Assembly (NCBI GenBank): GCA_021789555.1 | Contig: JAJYJK010000007.1 | Coordinates: 1 to 64,000 of the forward strand | Direction: 5' to 3' | DNA length: 64,000 nucleotides | Source of the DNA: Nitrospirota bacterium | Lineage (GTDB): Bacteria > Nitrospirota > Thermodesulfovibrionia > Thermodesulfovibrionales > JdFR-88 | Shown here: positions 50,786-59,676 of the stretch, piece by piece | Layout: each line of letters starts with the position of its first letter | How positions within the stretch are numbered: position 1 is the stretch's first letter | Made by a program: the position numbers and the translations under genes | The notes under the pieces: model-generated | Told to the model about the DNA's origin: nothing | Database searches by the model: none | What the model saw: only the letters and a program-made list of their open reading frames with translations

Positions 50786-51685
50786 TTATCGGGCGTCAAT
50801 TGCCGGAACCAGGAGCACGGGGAACTCCGATATCTCGCAGAGCCTGTGGGAGACGCTCCCAAGGGCAGGGCCTTCAGGTTTCTCCTTGCCGGTGGCGCCC
50901 GCTATTATCATGCCGGCCCCTATGGACCTGGCCGTCTCGATTATCTCGCGCGCCGGCTGCCCGGCCGCGATATGCGCCTCCGCCTTCATGCCGGCCCTCT
51001 CGATGGTGTCGCAGTAGCGCTGCCGGAGGCGTGTCAAAAGCTGCTGCCTGGTGTTTTCCAAATCAGGCCCCAAAAGGGCCTTTTCGTCGATTACGTGGAC
51101 CACGCCGGCCTTTTCGACCGCGCCTGCCATAGAAACCAGAAAAGAGAGTGCCCTGTCGGAGGCCGGCGACCAGTCGGCGGCCAGGAGGGGTTTCTCGAAG
51201 ACAAGTCTGTTTTCCTTCACGGCGATTTCGCCCTCCGCCTCGAACCGGGCCAGATACCTGTGCACGAGGACAGGCACCCTGCACCTGCGAAGGATGCCCA
51301 GGGTGTGGGAGCCCGCCAGGGGTCCGATGCGTCCTCCCCTGCCTATCACAAGCAGGTCCGCCTGCTCCCTTAGCGCGATGCCCGCGACATCCTGCACGGG
51401 CGCGCCCACCTCGATTACAATCCTGCTTTCAATCCCGGCCCCGGAGATGGCCTGCCGCCAGTCCTCGAATTTTATCCCGGCCTCCTGGCGGAGCCTTTCG
51501 GCCTCTTTCCTCAGATACCCGCCGAAGGGCACGAAGCCGACATCCTCCCTGGGGATTATATGGCAGAGCACAATCTCCCTGAGACCCGCGGCCTTCAGGA
51601 CAAACAGCGTCTCAAGCGAATTAAACGCCATCTCGCCCAATCTTGTGGCGAAGAGGATTCTTTCTATCTTCGGGACTCCATCCAT
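50786..51685 (-). CDS. Universal stress protein with two Usp domains
   Basis: About 299 residues, tandem UspA domains (about 8-150 and 160-299). The first opens RILFATRLGEMAFNSLE, and the nucleotide loops are IGRGGRIGPLAGSH in domain 1 and GATGKEKPEGPALGS in domain 2; the second keeps the ATP-type GxxG(x9)GS pattern. Usp proteins help survival under stress and starvation by unclear means. ATG 51685 was preferred over 51730. It is transcribed away from the antiporter gene, whose start lies far right. Confidence 0.88.
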   Translation of the reverse strand: MDGVPKIERILFATRLGEMAFNSLETLFVLKAAGLREIVLCHIIPREDVGFVPFGGYLRKEAERLRQEAGIKFEDWRQAISGAGIESRIVIEVGAPVQDVAGIALREQADLLVIGRGGRIGPLAGSHTLGILRRCRVPVLVHRYLARFEAEGEIAVKENRLVFEKPLLAADWSPASDRALSFLVSMAGAVEKAGVVHVIDEKALLGPDLENTRQQLLTRLRQRYCDTIERAGMKAEAHIAAGQPAREIIETARSIGAGMIIAGATGKEKPEGPALGSVSHRLCEISEFPVLLVPAIDAR

Positions 51686-51748
51686 CCGGATTTTTCCCCC
51701 TTTTATTAAGGGCCTCATAATTAAATGCACAACTTTTTAAGAGCAAGT

Positions 51749-51823
51749 TGTCATTCCAGCAAGCGAAGCGCGTCGGGAATCCTTCCGAAAGGCAAGAAAG
51801 ATTCCGGACAAGCCGGAATGACA
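51749..51823. repeat. TGTCATTCC...GGAATGACA inverted-repeat element
   Basis: The 75-bp segment is bounded by TGTCATTCC (51749-51757) and its exact complement GGAATGACA (51815-51823), with GGGAATCC/GATTCC internal arms. It has the form of a miniature, non-autonomous dispersed repeat and lies between Usp and the antiporter gene. Confidence 0.65.
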
Positions 51824-51856
51824 TCTAAAAACCAAATGCATCCTATTATGAGACTG

Positions 51857-53248
51857 TTAATAACTGAAGAAGATAAGCGTCTCAAGGATAAAGAGCGGCA
51901 AAAGTATCAGCAGTGAAAATTTTAGCATATATCCGAGAAAGCCCGGCATCTCCACCCCCGACTCTTCCGCTATGGAGCGCACCATGAAATTCGGGGCGTT
52001 TCCTATATACGTGAAGGCCCCGAAGAATACCGAACCCGCCGATACGGCCTCCAGATAGGCGGGATGCTGCATTATGAGGAGGGCCGCGGCGCGGCGCCCT
52101 CCCATCCCGGCATAGAAAGACCCCAGGGCCGCCTTGAAGAAGGCCAGGTAGGCGGGGGCGTTGTCGAGAAAGCTTGAAAGCGTCCCGGCGGCCCAGAAAT
52201 AATGAGACGGCCGGTTCACCACCCTCATGAGGAAGCCGAAATGCCCCGCGGCGCCCGCCTGCAGGATGTCCAGCAACGGCGTCATGGAAACAAAGAGGCC
52301 GGCAAAGATCACGGCCACCTCTTTCAGCGGAAACCAGGTAAACCCGTTTTCATCCCGGATTTCCCGGGCGGTAAAGAGCATCGAACAAAGGGCCATCAGA
52401 AACACAACGATATCCCGCAATATCTCCGACACGTCCCTCTGCGCCCCCAGGAACGAGACCCGGCCAAGGCTCATCTGTCCGGCCGCGATGAGGGCCCCAA
52501 TCGCAACCAGGAGGAAGACGAAATTTTGCGCGCCCCTCACCCTGAAAGGTTTTTGCCCGGCCTGCCCTGCCCGCAAAGGCCCTTTCCCCTCGGCGCACTC
52601 CTCCGATTTAAAGATACGCCTGTCGAGCAGGTAATAGACCAAAAGCAATGCCCCCGCTGCAAGAAACATATGCGGCAGCAGTCTGAAAGTCCAGAAAAAA
52701 GGCACCCCCGACAGAAAGCCGAGAAAAAGCGGCGGGTCCCCGAAGGGCGTAAGCGCCCCGCCAATATTTGCCACGAGGAAGATGAAAAAAATCACTACGA
52801 GCGTCCTGTTTTGCCTGTGGGCGTTCGCCCTGATGAGCGGGCGTATCAAAAGCATGGCGGCCCCGGTGGTGCCCATGAAGGAGGCAAGCAGCGTGCCGAT
52901 CAGGAGCATGACCGTGTTGCTGCCCGGCGTGCCCCGCTGGTTGCCCGTAATCAGGATGCCCCCCGATATCGCGTAAAGGGCGCCAAGCAGGATGATGAAG
53001 GGCAGGTATTCGTTTATTATCATGTCCAGAAAGCTGCCCAGGGCCTGGCCCCCGTAAAGGACGACCAGCGGCGCAAAGGCCAAAAATCCCCACAGGGCCG
53101 AGACCTTGCCGAAGTGGTCGTGCCAGAACTTTGGGGCCGCCAGGGGCATGACGGCCATCGAAACGAGCAGGCCCAGAAAGGGAATCACGCTCCAGACCGG
53201 AAGCGCCGCTCCGAGACTTTCACTTGAAAATGAAAATGAAAAGGGCAT
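51857..53248 (-). CDS. NhaD-like sodium:proton antiporter/CitMHS-type transporter
   Basis: 463 residues, about 12-13 membrane segments of the ion-transporter superfamily. Characteristic parts are ISGGILITGNQRGTPGSN, LIGTLLASFMGTTGAAMLLIRP, VANIGGALTPFGDPPLFLGF and LSSFLDNAPAYLAFF, which match the NhaD/putative citrate-transporter group. Sodium-proton exchange is most likely; the ion is not provable from sequence. It is a single gene. Confidence 0.87.
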   Translation of the reverse strand: MPFSFSFSSESLGAALPVWSVIPFLGLLVSMAVMPLAAPKFWHDHFGKVSALWGFLAFAPLVVLYGGQALGSFLDMIINEYLPFIILLGALYAISGGILITGNQRGTPGSNTVMLLIGTLLASFMGTTGAAMLLIRPLIRANAHRQNRTLVVIFFIFLVANIGGALTPFGDPPLFLGFLSGVPFFWTFRLLPHMFLAAGALLLVYYLLDRRIFKSEECAEGKGPLRAGQAGQKPFRVRGAQNFVFLLVAIGALIAAGQMSLGRVSFLGAQRDVSEILRDIVVFLMALCSMLFTAREIRDENGFTWFPLKEVAVIFAGLFVSMTPLLDILQAGAAGHFGFLMRVVNRPSHYFWAAGTLSSFLDNAPAYLAFFKAALGSFYAGMGGRRAAALLIMQHPAYLEAVSAGSVFFGAFTYIGNAPNFMVRSIAEESGVEMPGFLGYMLKFSLLILLPLFILETLIFFSY

Positions 53249-53424
53249 CCACCCGGACCTTTCAGTTTTTTTGCCCGGCCAGGGGGGCCAGCCCCCCTCA
53301 AAATCGCAGATATTATATCATGCAGTCAAAACCGGGCAATGTGAAACGTTCCCCCCCCAGACGATGATTTTCGACGACGATGATTTTCAACGATGATTTC
53401 CCCCGGGTGCAGACCATTGCCAAA

Positions 53425-53453
53425 TTGACATGCCAACCATGATTTTATAAAGT
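53425..53453 (+). promoter_or_regulatory. Promoter abutting the DUF1844 gene
   Basis: A perfect TTGACA (53425-53430) is followed by TATAAA at a 15-bp spacing (53446-53451) or TAAAGT at 17 (53448-53453). The ATG at 53462 lies about where transcription should begin, and no Shine-Dalgarno is present. Confidence 0.5.
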
Positions 53454-53461
53454 ATAAAGCT

Positions 53462-53872
53462 ATGGGAGAGTTTGAGGTAAGGGACAAAAGGACAATGGAT
53501 GCGCAAGGCAACCCAAAGATGGACGCGCAGGGCAACCCGAAGGCGGAAGCCGCGCGCGCACAGCAGCAGGCCCGGAGCCGGCAGACCCCCGCGGAGGGGC
53601 CCAGCGAAGCAGCCCTCCCCCCCGCCGGAGAATCGAATTTCCTCTCGTTCCTGGTGAACCTCGCGGCAATGGCCTATATGGCGCTCGGCCTGGGTGAGAC
53701 ACCGACCGAGCCGAATCTGCCGGAGGCAAAATACATCATAGATTCCATTGACATGCTTGGCGCGAAGACGAAGGGCAACCTCACCCCGGAAGAGGAAAAC
53801 GGCCTGCGGAACATCATCTACGAGCTTAAAGTGAATTTCTCCAAGGTGGCCCCGGGGGGTGCGCGGAAGTAA
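53462..53872 (+). CDS. DUF1844 protein
   Basis: 136 residues. The C-terminal 80 residues match DUF1844: FLSFLVNLAAMAYMALG, then LPEAKYIIDSIDMLGAKTKG and NIIYELKVNF. The N-terminal part is disordered and carries a tandem duplication of eight residues (MDAQGNPK), also visible as a 24-bp DNA repeat at about 53494-53541. The family is common in deltaproteobacteria and Nitrospirae; its function is unknown. Confidence 0.9.
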   Translation: MGEFEVRDKRTMDAQGNPKMDAQGNPKAEAARAQQQARSRQTPAEGPSEAALPPAGESNFLSFLVNLAAMAYMALGLGETPTEPNLPEAKYIIDSIDMLGAKTKGNLTPEEENGLRNIIYELKVNFSKVAPGGARK

Positions 53873-53941
53873 AAAGCGGTTTGACTACAACCTTTTTTTT
53901 CTGTTATTCTTCTATCTTATAGAACTCATGGGAGGTCGCAT

Positions 53942-54370
53942 ATGGCAACGAGGAAAAACAAGGCGGGCTGCAACTCCTCCAGCGAATCTGACGAAAAGAA
54001 ACTCTCTATGAGGGAAGAAAAGCTGCAGGAAATAAAAAATGAGCTCCTCAAGCAGAAGGAGATCATCCTCTGCGAGGCCGAAACGGCGATGAACGCGCTG
54101 CCGGAGCAGACCGTCTTCCCCGACCTGGGGGACCAGGCCTCGGCCGAGACCGACCGCAACTTCATGCTCAGGTTGAGGGGCAGGGAACAGCGGCTGCTGA
54201 AGAAGATCGAAGAGGCCATCGACAGGATAGACGCCGGCTCGTTCGGGATTTGCGAGGTCTGCGGTGAGCCTATAGACATAAACAGGCTCGCGGCCCGGCC
54301 GGTGACCACGATGTGCATCGCCTGCAAGACGGAGCAGGAAGAAGACGAAAAAATGAAGGGGAGCCGCTAA
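53942..54370 (+). CDS. dksA: DksA/TraR-family RNA polymerase-binding protein
   Basis: 142 residues. It binds in the RNA polymerase secondary channel and, with ppGpp, adjusts transcription. The coiled coil carries the acidic tip motif DLGDQASAET (DxxDxA), and the C-terminal zinc finger is CEVCGEPID with CIACKTEQ, all four cysteines present. GGGAGG precedes the ATG. It follows the DUF1844 gene by 69 bases. Confidence 0.94.
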   Translation: MATRKNKAGCNSSSESDEKKLSMREEKLQEIKNELLKQKEIILCEAETAMNALPEQTVFPDLGDQASAETDRNFMLRLRGREQRLLKKIEEAIDRIDAGSFGICEVCGEPIDINRLAARPVTTMCIACKTEQEEDEKMKGSR

Positions 54371-54535
54371 AGCCAAAGGTCTCGCGCCGCTTTATAACGT
54401 CCCCGACGCGGTTTGCAAGTCTTCCGCCCCTTTTTATGGCCTTGTCCGTGCCTTCAATCGCCTGGCGGCCGTGACCCGTGTTGCCCCGCCTTTTTCACTT
54501 AAAACCCGCCGGGGGCGCAAATCTCCGTGCCCGTC

Positions 54536-55429
54536 TTATGGTGTCTGCCGATCCGGCCCCACCTTGCCAGGCCGCAATGCCGGCGCCGCCTCAGCCCAGT
54601 AGTTTGTGGCCGCCCCCGAGTCTCCAAGCGCCTCGCCCAGCATATTGAAGCAGAAGGCAACCAGCGCGATGGCCAGTCCCGGCAGCACCGCTATCCACGG
54701 CGCAGAGTAGATATAGGCCATGCCCTGGCTTATCATCGAACCCCAGGTCGCCACCGGGGGCTGCGCCCCGAGTCCAAGAAAACTCAAAGACGCCTCCGTG
54801 ATTATGTATCCGCCGAGCTTTACCGCCATGAGCGTAAGGGCAAGCGGCATGCACTGGGGAAGTATATGCGCCCAGAGTATCCGAGGGCCCGACGCGCCCA
54901 CGGCCCTCGCGGCGTCCACGAACTGGGAGCCCTTGATGACGAGCACATGCCCGCGTATGAGGCGGGCAAAAGACGCCCAGCCCACCGAGGCCATCGCGAG
55001 CATCACCGTAAAAGTCCCCGGCGGCAGCACCACGGAGACCCCTATGGCGAGAAGGAGCGAGGGGAACGCGAGAATCAGATCGCAGAGGGCCATGAGCGCG
55101 GTATCGGTCCTGCCTCCCCGGTAGCCCGCGACAAGCCCCACGGAAACGCCCACCGTCATGGCGAAAAGGGCCGCGAGAAACGAAACGGATATGGATATCT
55201 TTCCGCCCTCCAGCAGGCGGGAGAGGATATCCCTGCCCTCCTGATCAGTGCCGAGCGGATGACCGCTGAAGAGATGCCCGGTGAATATCCCGGGGGGCTC
55301 CCTGAGACTATCCAGGTTGACCCCGTGCGGGTCCACCGGGTAGACCAGGGGCGCCAGGACCGAAAAGGCCAGCACAAGGACGATGACCAGGGCAGAGAGT
55401 TTACCCTTCAGCGTTATAGTCAGCGTCAT
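54536..55429 (-). CDS. ABC transporter permease, DppC/OppC type
   Basis: About 297 residues, six membrane segments, nickel/peptide ABC permease family. The OppC N-terminal region and the GTDQEGRDILSRLLEGG motif are present, and the EAA-like loop reads ARAVGASGPRILWAHILPQ. It would pair with the DppB-type permease encoded 73 bases upstream. No solute-binding protein or ATPase lies in the window, so the substrate is unknown. ATG 55429 was chosen over 55453. Confidence 0.92.
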   Translation of the reverse strand: MTLTITLKGKLSALVIVLVLAFSVLAPLVYPVDPHGVNLDSLREPPGIFTGHLFSGHPLGTDQEGRDILSRLLEGGKISISVSFLAALFAMTVGVSVGLVAGYRGGRTDTALMALCDLILAFPSLLLAIGVSVVLPPGTFTVMLAMASVGWASFARLIRGHVLVIKGSQFVDAARAVGASGPRILWAHILPQCMPLALTLMAVKLGGYIITEASLSFLGLGAQPPVATWGSMISQGMAYIYSAPWIAVLPGLAIALVAFCFNMLGEALGDSGAATNYWAEAAPALRPGKVGPDRQTP

Positions 55430-55502
55430 AGGCCGGACACCCCTCCGGGGCATAATGAAACCCTCGGGCTAAGCATCCTCATATCGCCAGCGGGTAAAAC
55501 CA

Positions 55503-56435
55503 TTACTTGTGTAAAATCCTCACACGCGGGTCCAGCGCGTGATAGGCGATGTCCACGAACATATTGACGACGATGAAGACGGAAGTCCCCACCAGGATGG
55601 AGCCCAGCACCACCGGGTAATCCCTCCTGATTATCCCCTCCACGGCGTACCTGCCTATGCCGTCCCAGCCGAAGATCGTCTCCGTAAGGACCGCGCCGTT
55701 TAAATAGCTGCCGAAATCCAGCCCCATGACGGTGACAATCGGTATCAGGGCGTTCCTCAATATGTGGACGGCGCCCACCCTCCACCCGGCTATTCCCTTC
55801 GCCCTCGCGGTCTTTATAAAGGGCATGTCCATCGTCTCGAGCACCATCGTGCGGGTGACCCTGGCAAGCGTTGCCGCGGAGGGCAATGACAGCGTGAGGG
55901 CAGGCAGCAGGAGAAACCGTATGCCGCCGGTGCCGGAGGGCGGGACAAGCTTTAGCTGCAGGCTAAGGAGCAGCATGAGCAGAAGCCCGCTGAAAAAAAC
56001 GGGCACGCTTATCCCGATTATGCTTATGGAGCTTAAAAGGGTGTCTGTCCCTGAGCCCCGTTTGAGCGCCGCCCAAAAACCAAGGACAAGGCCGGAGGGC
56101 ACCGCCAGGAGCATGGCCGCGAGGGCCAGCTTCATCGTGTTGGGGAATTTCTGTGCAATCTCGCCAAGGACCTCCCTTCTCGTAGAGTAGGAGCGGCCCA
56201 TCTCTCCTCTCGAAAGGAGTTTCACATAACTCAGATACTGGATAAGAAACGGCCTGTCCGCGCCTATCTGCCTGCGGATGGCGGCAATCACCCGGGGGCT
56301 TGCCCTCTGCCCGACCAGCGCCAGGGCGGGGTCTCCCGGAAGCGCCCTGGTCAGGCAGAACGTTATGAACAGGATGCCAAGCAGCAGCAGCACGGTGATC
56401 GCTGTTTTCTTTATGAGATAAACCGCAAAACCCAT
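55503..56435 (-). CDS. ABC transporter permease, DppB/OppB type
   Basis: 310 residues. The N-terminal signature ITFCLTRALPGDPALALVG is that of OppB/DppB; the coupling loop is KTARAKGIAGWRVGAVHILRNA and the GAVLTETIFGWDGIGRYAV motif follows. Six membrane segments. It is the first gene of the pair on the minus strand and divergent from ubiD. Confidence 0.93.
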   Translation of the reverse strand: MGFAVYLIKKTAITVLLLLGILFITFCLTRALPGDPALALVGQRASPRVIAAIRRQIGADRPFLIQYLSYVKLLSRGEMGRSYSTRREVLGEIAQKFPNTMKLALAAMLLAVPSGLVLGFWAALKRGSGTDTLLSSISIIGISVPVFFSGLLLMLLLSLQLKLVPPSGTGGIRFLLLPALTLSLPSAATLARVTRTMVLETMDMPFIKTARAKGIAGWRVGAVHILRNALIPIVTVMGLDFGSYLNGAVLTETIFGWDGIGRYAVEGIIRRDYPVVLGSILVGTSVFIVVNMFVDIAYHALDPRVRILHK

Positions 56436-56549
56436 ACCGATTATTATAAACCGACTATGTTTTTTTCTTCCCCCATCCGCCTTCTGCCACGCAGTGCCGC
56501 TGTTTAATAAACGTCAGACCCGCGATAGATTTTATCCTCCGCCCTGACT

Positions 56550-56555
56550 TATAAT
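56550..56555 (+). promoter_or_regulatory. -10 box abutting ubiD-family gene
   Basis: A perfect TATAAT lies six bases before the ATG at 56562. The -35 is poor (TAGATT at 56526-56531, 18-bp spacer). Transcription would begin at the start codon. Confidence 0.5.
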
Positions 56556-56561
56556 TCTTGG

Positions 56562-58010
56562 ATGGCCTACAAGGACCTTCGACAGTTCATAAACGAGCTT
56601 GAAAGGCGCGGACTTTTAAAGCGGGTGGCCGCCCAGGTGGACCCCGAGCTTGAGATCGCCCAGATAAACGACCGGGTGGTGAAGGCCGGCGGCCCGGCGC
56701 TCATCTTCGAAAACCCGAAAGGCTCGCGTGTGCCCTGCGCCGTAAACCTCTTCGGCTCCTATGAGCGCATGAGGCTCGCCCTGGAGGTCCGGGACCTCGA
56801 TGAGATAGGCTCAAGGATGCTCGAGTTCCTGGAGCCCGAAATCCCGGTGAACCTGATAGAAAAACTAAAGGCCCTGCCCAAGCTCAAAAGGCTCGCCGAT
56901 TTCATCCCCAAACACGTAAAGGGCGGCCCCTGCAAAGAGGTGATAATCAGGCAGCCGCAGAGACCCACGCTCGACATCCTGCCGGTGCTGAAGACCTGGC
57001 CCCTCGACGCGGGCAGGTTCATAACGCTGCCGATGGTCTTCACCGCAGACCCCGAAACGGGGGAGAGAAACTGCGGCATGTACCGGATGCAGGTCTTCGA
57101 CGGGTCCACGACGGGCATGCACTGGCATATGCACAAGGACGGCGCCCGGCACTACAGGAAGGCCGCCCGCATGGGCAAAAGGCTCGACGTCGCGGTGGCC
57201 ATCGGCAGCGACCCGGCCACCATGTATTCCGCCACGGCCCCGCTGCCCGAGGGGGTGGACGAGATGCTCTTCGCCGGGTTCCTGCGCGGGGCCCCAGTGG
57301 AGCTTGTCAAATGCGAGACCTCGGAGCTGGAAGTGCCGGCAAACTCCGAAATAGTGCTCGAGGGATACTGCGAGCCTGCGGAGATGAGGCTCGAGGGCCC
57401 CTTCGGCGACCACACGGGCTATTACAGCCTCGCCGATATGTACCCGGTCTTCCACATCACCTGCATGACGATGCGAAAGGACCCCATCTACCCGGCCACG
57501 ATTGTGGGCAGGCCGCCCATGGAGGACTGCTACATCGCGAAGGCGACAGAGCGCATATTCCTGCCCCTCATAAAAAAACAGCTCCCGGAGATCGTGGACA
57601 TGAACCTGCCCCTGGAGGGGGTCTTCCACAATATGGCGATCGTCTCCATAGACAAGCGCTACCCCGGCCATGCGCGCAAGGTCATGTACGCGCTCTGGGG
57701 GCTGGGACAACTGAGTTTCGTGAAGATGATAATCGTGGTGGACGGCTGGGTAAACGTGCAGGACATCTCCGAGGTGCTCTGGAGACTCGGCAACAACACG
57801 GACCCGAAACGTGACGTCCTCATAGTTGAAGGGCCGCTCGATGTCCTCGAACACGCCTCCCCTATCCCCGCCTACGGCGGCAAGATGGGCATCGATGCAA
57901 CGAAGAAAACCCCCCAGGAGGGTTTCACACGCCCGTGGCCCCCGGACATCGAAATGCCGGAGGAGATCAAGAAACTCGTCGAATCCAGATGGAAGGATTA
58001 CGGGTTGTAA
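56562..58010 (+). CDS. UbiD-family prenylated-FMN decarboxylase
   Basis: 482 residues. YKDLRQFINELERRGLLKRV is the typical start, fixing the ATG. Conserved parts include RNCGMYRMQVFDG, GMHWHMHKDGARHYRKA, the ELEVPANSEIVLEGY region with the catalytic glutamate, and EGPFGDHTGYYS. UbiD enzymes need prenyl-FMN and remove or add CO2 on aromatic or alpha,beta-unsaturated acids; in a menaquinone-using anaerobe a quinone-pathway role (UbiD or MqnL) is plausible. No ubiX is nearby. Confidence 0.94.
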   Translation: MAYKDLRQFINELERRGLLKRVAAQVDPELEIAQINDRVVKAGGPALIFENPKGSRVPCAVNLFGSYERMRLALEVRDLDEIGSRMLEFLEPEIPVNLIEKLKALPKLKRLADFIPKHVKGGPCKEVIIRQPQRPTLDILPVLKTWPLDAGRFITLPMVFTADPETGERNCGMYRMQVFDGSTTGMHWHMHKDGARHYRKAARMGKRLDVAVAIGSDPATMYSATAPLPEGVDEMLFAGFLRGAPVELVKCETSELEVPANSEIVLEGYCEPAEMRLEGPFGDHTGYYSLADMYPVFHITCMTMRKDPIYPATIVGRPPMEDCYIAKATERIFLPLIKKQLPEIVDMNLPLEGVFHNMAIVSIDKRYPGHARKVMYALWGLGQLSFVKMIIVVDGWVNVQDISEVLWRLGNNTDPKRDVLIVEGPLDVLEHASPIPAYGGKMGIDATKKTPQEGFTRPWPPDIEMPEEIKKLVESRWKDYGL

Positions 58011-58090
58011 AAGCAAAACACCCTCTCTAATTCTCTCCCTAAATAAACCGCCTTATAGCAGGCTGCGGGGAATTGGAAGTTAAAAATCCA

Positions 58091-58104
58091 GTGACGGGCG
58101 TCAC
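58091..58104. promoter_or_regulatory. GTGAC-N4-GTCAC palindrome
   Basis: A second perfect copy of the palindrome seen at 27996-28009, here as GTGAC-GGGC-GTCAC. It is 81 bases past the UbiD stop, in a convergent gap, so it is not in an obvious promoter. Confidence 0.3.
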
Positions 58105-58186
58105 TGACTCGCAAACCGCGTTCCGGTAGGATAACATGCAGATTAAGGCTTTACTCCCCTCCTTACGGTTGTCCCTCTCCCTTGTG

Positions 58187-58309
58187 GCGTCCGAATTGGA
58201 CGCCACTTTTATTTCCAGCGTCCGAATTGGACGCCACTTTTATTTCCAGCGTCCGAATTGGACGCCACCTTTATTTCCAGCGTCCAACTGGACGCCACCT
58301 TTATTTTCA
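58187..58309. repeat. Four-unit 31-bp palindromic tandem repeat
   Basis: Units begin at 58187, 58218, 58249 and 58280 (31, 31, 31 and 30 bp). Each starts GCGTCCGAATTGGACGC (a six-base inverted repeat) and continues CACYTTTATTTCCA. The fourth unit contains the stop codon of the DUF5714 gene. Units are contiguous, so it is not a CRISPR. Repeated terminal motifs of this kind are known at IS21-family ends, so it may be an element end without transposase. Confidence 0.85.
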
Positions 58310-59062
58310 GCAGAGCCCGACGGAATGCGGGGGGTTCCCGGCGGCGGGCCTGTAACTTGCAAGGTCGAAATACGGGCATTTATCGAGCCTGCAGCCGTGG
58401 GGGTGTCTGGCGCTCCACAGACATTTTACAATCCTGTTTTGCACCGGAAGGGCCACCCCGGAGGCGTCTTTCAGGAAATCCACCGCAACGCCGAGTCCCG
58501 CAAGCGCATAGGCCTTGCAGCAGCTGGGACCCGTCAGTTTCACGATCTCCGAGGACACCCTCGTCACCGCCTCCATCGTGAGCCTCTGTTCGATGTCCTT
58601 GCCGCACCTGGACCCGTAGAGGATCGAAACGCAGGCCCCCAGGGCGGGCAGGATGCCGCAGACCCCGGTAAGCCCGCAGTACCCCCCGGCCGCCTGTCTC
58701 GACAGCCGCTGAAAGGCCTCATGCAGCTGCTTGTTTGAAATCTTTATGCGGCCGTCGTTTTTCACGGCCGACAGGAAGGCCCCGGCCGCGATGCAGGCGT
58801 GCTCACAGCCCAGCATGGGAAGCCCCGGCTGGCTGAACATGGCCTCCGCAGTCTTGAACGGGTCCTTCTCAAGCGTCATCAGGGCCATGTCCATAATCGT
58901 CTTTCTTATGCCGGCGCCGTGGCAGGAATCGCAGAGATAATGCCCCTTCGAGCAGACGGCGTGGGCCGGCTCCCTGCGCCCGCAAGACTCGCAAGTAAGC
59001 TCACGGAAGCCCGTGAGGTACTCAATCGGGGCCCCGCAGAGCGCGCAGTCTTCCGTCTCCAT
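58307..59062 (-). CDS. Cysteine-rich DUF5714 protein
   Basis: About 251 residues with 19 cysteines. An N-terminal zinc-ribbon-like part (CALC, CESC, CDSC) is followed by helical segments carrying GCEHAC, GYCGLTGVCG, PSCC and CRLDKCPYF. It fits the DUF5714 family, found mostly in anaerobes and of unknown function; the many paired cysteines suggest metal or Fe-S binding. The start METEDCALC at 59062 was chosen; about 95 codons of open frame upstream overlap the receiver gene on the other strand. Confidence 0.85.
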   Translation of the reverse strand: METEDCALCGAPIEYLTGFRELTCESCGRREPAHAVCSKGHYLCDSCHGAGIRKTIMDMALMTLEKDPFKTAEAMFSQPGLPMLGCEHACIAAGAFLSAVKNDGRIKISNKQLHEAFQRLSRQAAGGYCGLTGVCGILPALGACVSILYGSRCGKDIEQRLTMEAVTRVSSEIVKLTGPSCCKAYALAGLGVAVDFLKDASGVALPVQNRIVKCLWSARHPHGCRLDKCPYFDLASYRPAAGNPPHSVGLC

Positions 59063-59151
59063 ACCAAAGTATATCAAATTAAAAAAAATTTTCGTGCCCC
59101 AGCCGCCCGCCACCTTAATTGCCGGGTATCCGGCACCTCCAGCAAAGGCGG

Positions 59152-59181
59152 TTGAAAAAATCCCTTCTGAAAATGTAATAT
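59152..59181 (+). promoter_or_regulatory. Promoter close to the receiver gene start
   Basis: TTGAAA (59152-59157), 18-bp spacer, TAATAT (59176-59181). The ATG at 59190 lies about two bases after the expected transcription start. Confidence 0.45.
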
Positions 59182-59189
59182 GGCGGAAT

Positions 59190-59630
59190 ATGAAAAAAGT
59201 GCTTATCGTAGACGACGAGCCGACCATACTGCTGTCGCTTTCCCATCTTTTAAGCAGCCGGTCCGTATCGGTCTTTACTACCGGAAAGATCGAGGAGGCC
59301 GAAGAGGTCCTTTCGACACACGGGATCGATCTTGTCCTGGCGGACATCCGCTTAAGCGGCGTCCACGGGTATGAGGGGCTCAGTCTCCTGGACTATGTCA
59401 AGGAAAAAAACCCGGATGCCAGGGTCATAATCATGACCGCCTACGGCACCGCCGAGATGAAAGAAGCGGCTTACGAAAAGGGCGCCTATCATTATTATGA
59501 AAAGCCGGTCGATATAAACGACCTGCTGGAAAAAGTGGCGGCCTGCGGGATTCCCATCGCCGAACCCAGGAAGACCAAGAAAAACCTCACCAATCGTTCG
59601 GACGAGCTGCAGGGGAAATTTCAATTCTGA
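59190..59630 (+). CDS. Response-regulator receiver protein without output domain
   Basis: 146 residues. KKVLIVDDEPTILLSLSHLL opens a complete receiver with phosphorylated Asp in DLVLADIRLSG, Thr in IIMTAYGTAEM and Lys in YYEKPVDIN. The remaining 25 residues are basic and unstructured, with no DNA-binding domain. The start is fixed by the receiver N-terminus; the frame extends upstream into the DUF5714 gene region. It is convergent with the haem-c sensor kinase 46 bases away, which is its likely partner. Confidence 0.9.
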   Translation: MKKVLIVDDEPTILLSLSHLLSSRSVSVFTTGKIEEAEEVLSTHGIDLVLADIRLSGVHGYEGLSLLDYVKEKNPDARVIIMTAYGTAEMKEAAYEKGAYHYYEKPVDINDLLEKVAACGIPIAEPRKTKKNLTNRSDELQGKFQF

Positions 59631-59676
59631 TAGAATTCCGATTGACGGGGCCTGATTAACAGGGTTTTAAAAATTC

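Noticed and set aside
58187-58309. CRISPR array
   Set aside because: The units are contiguous and nearly identical over their whole length, with no unique spacers and no cas genes.
59063-59347. N-terminal extension of the DUF5714 protein
   Set aside because: It is antisense to the receiver gene and lacks family similarity; the cysteine-rich domain starts at 59062.
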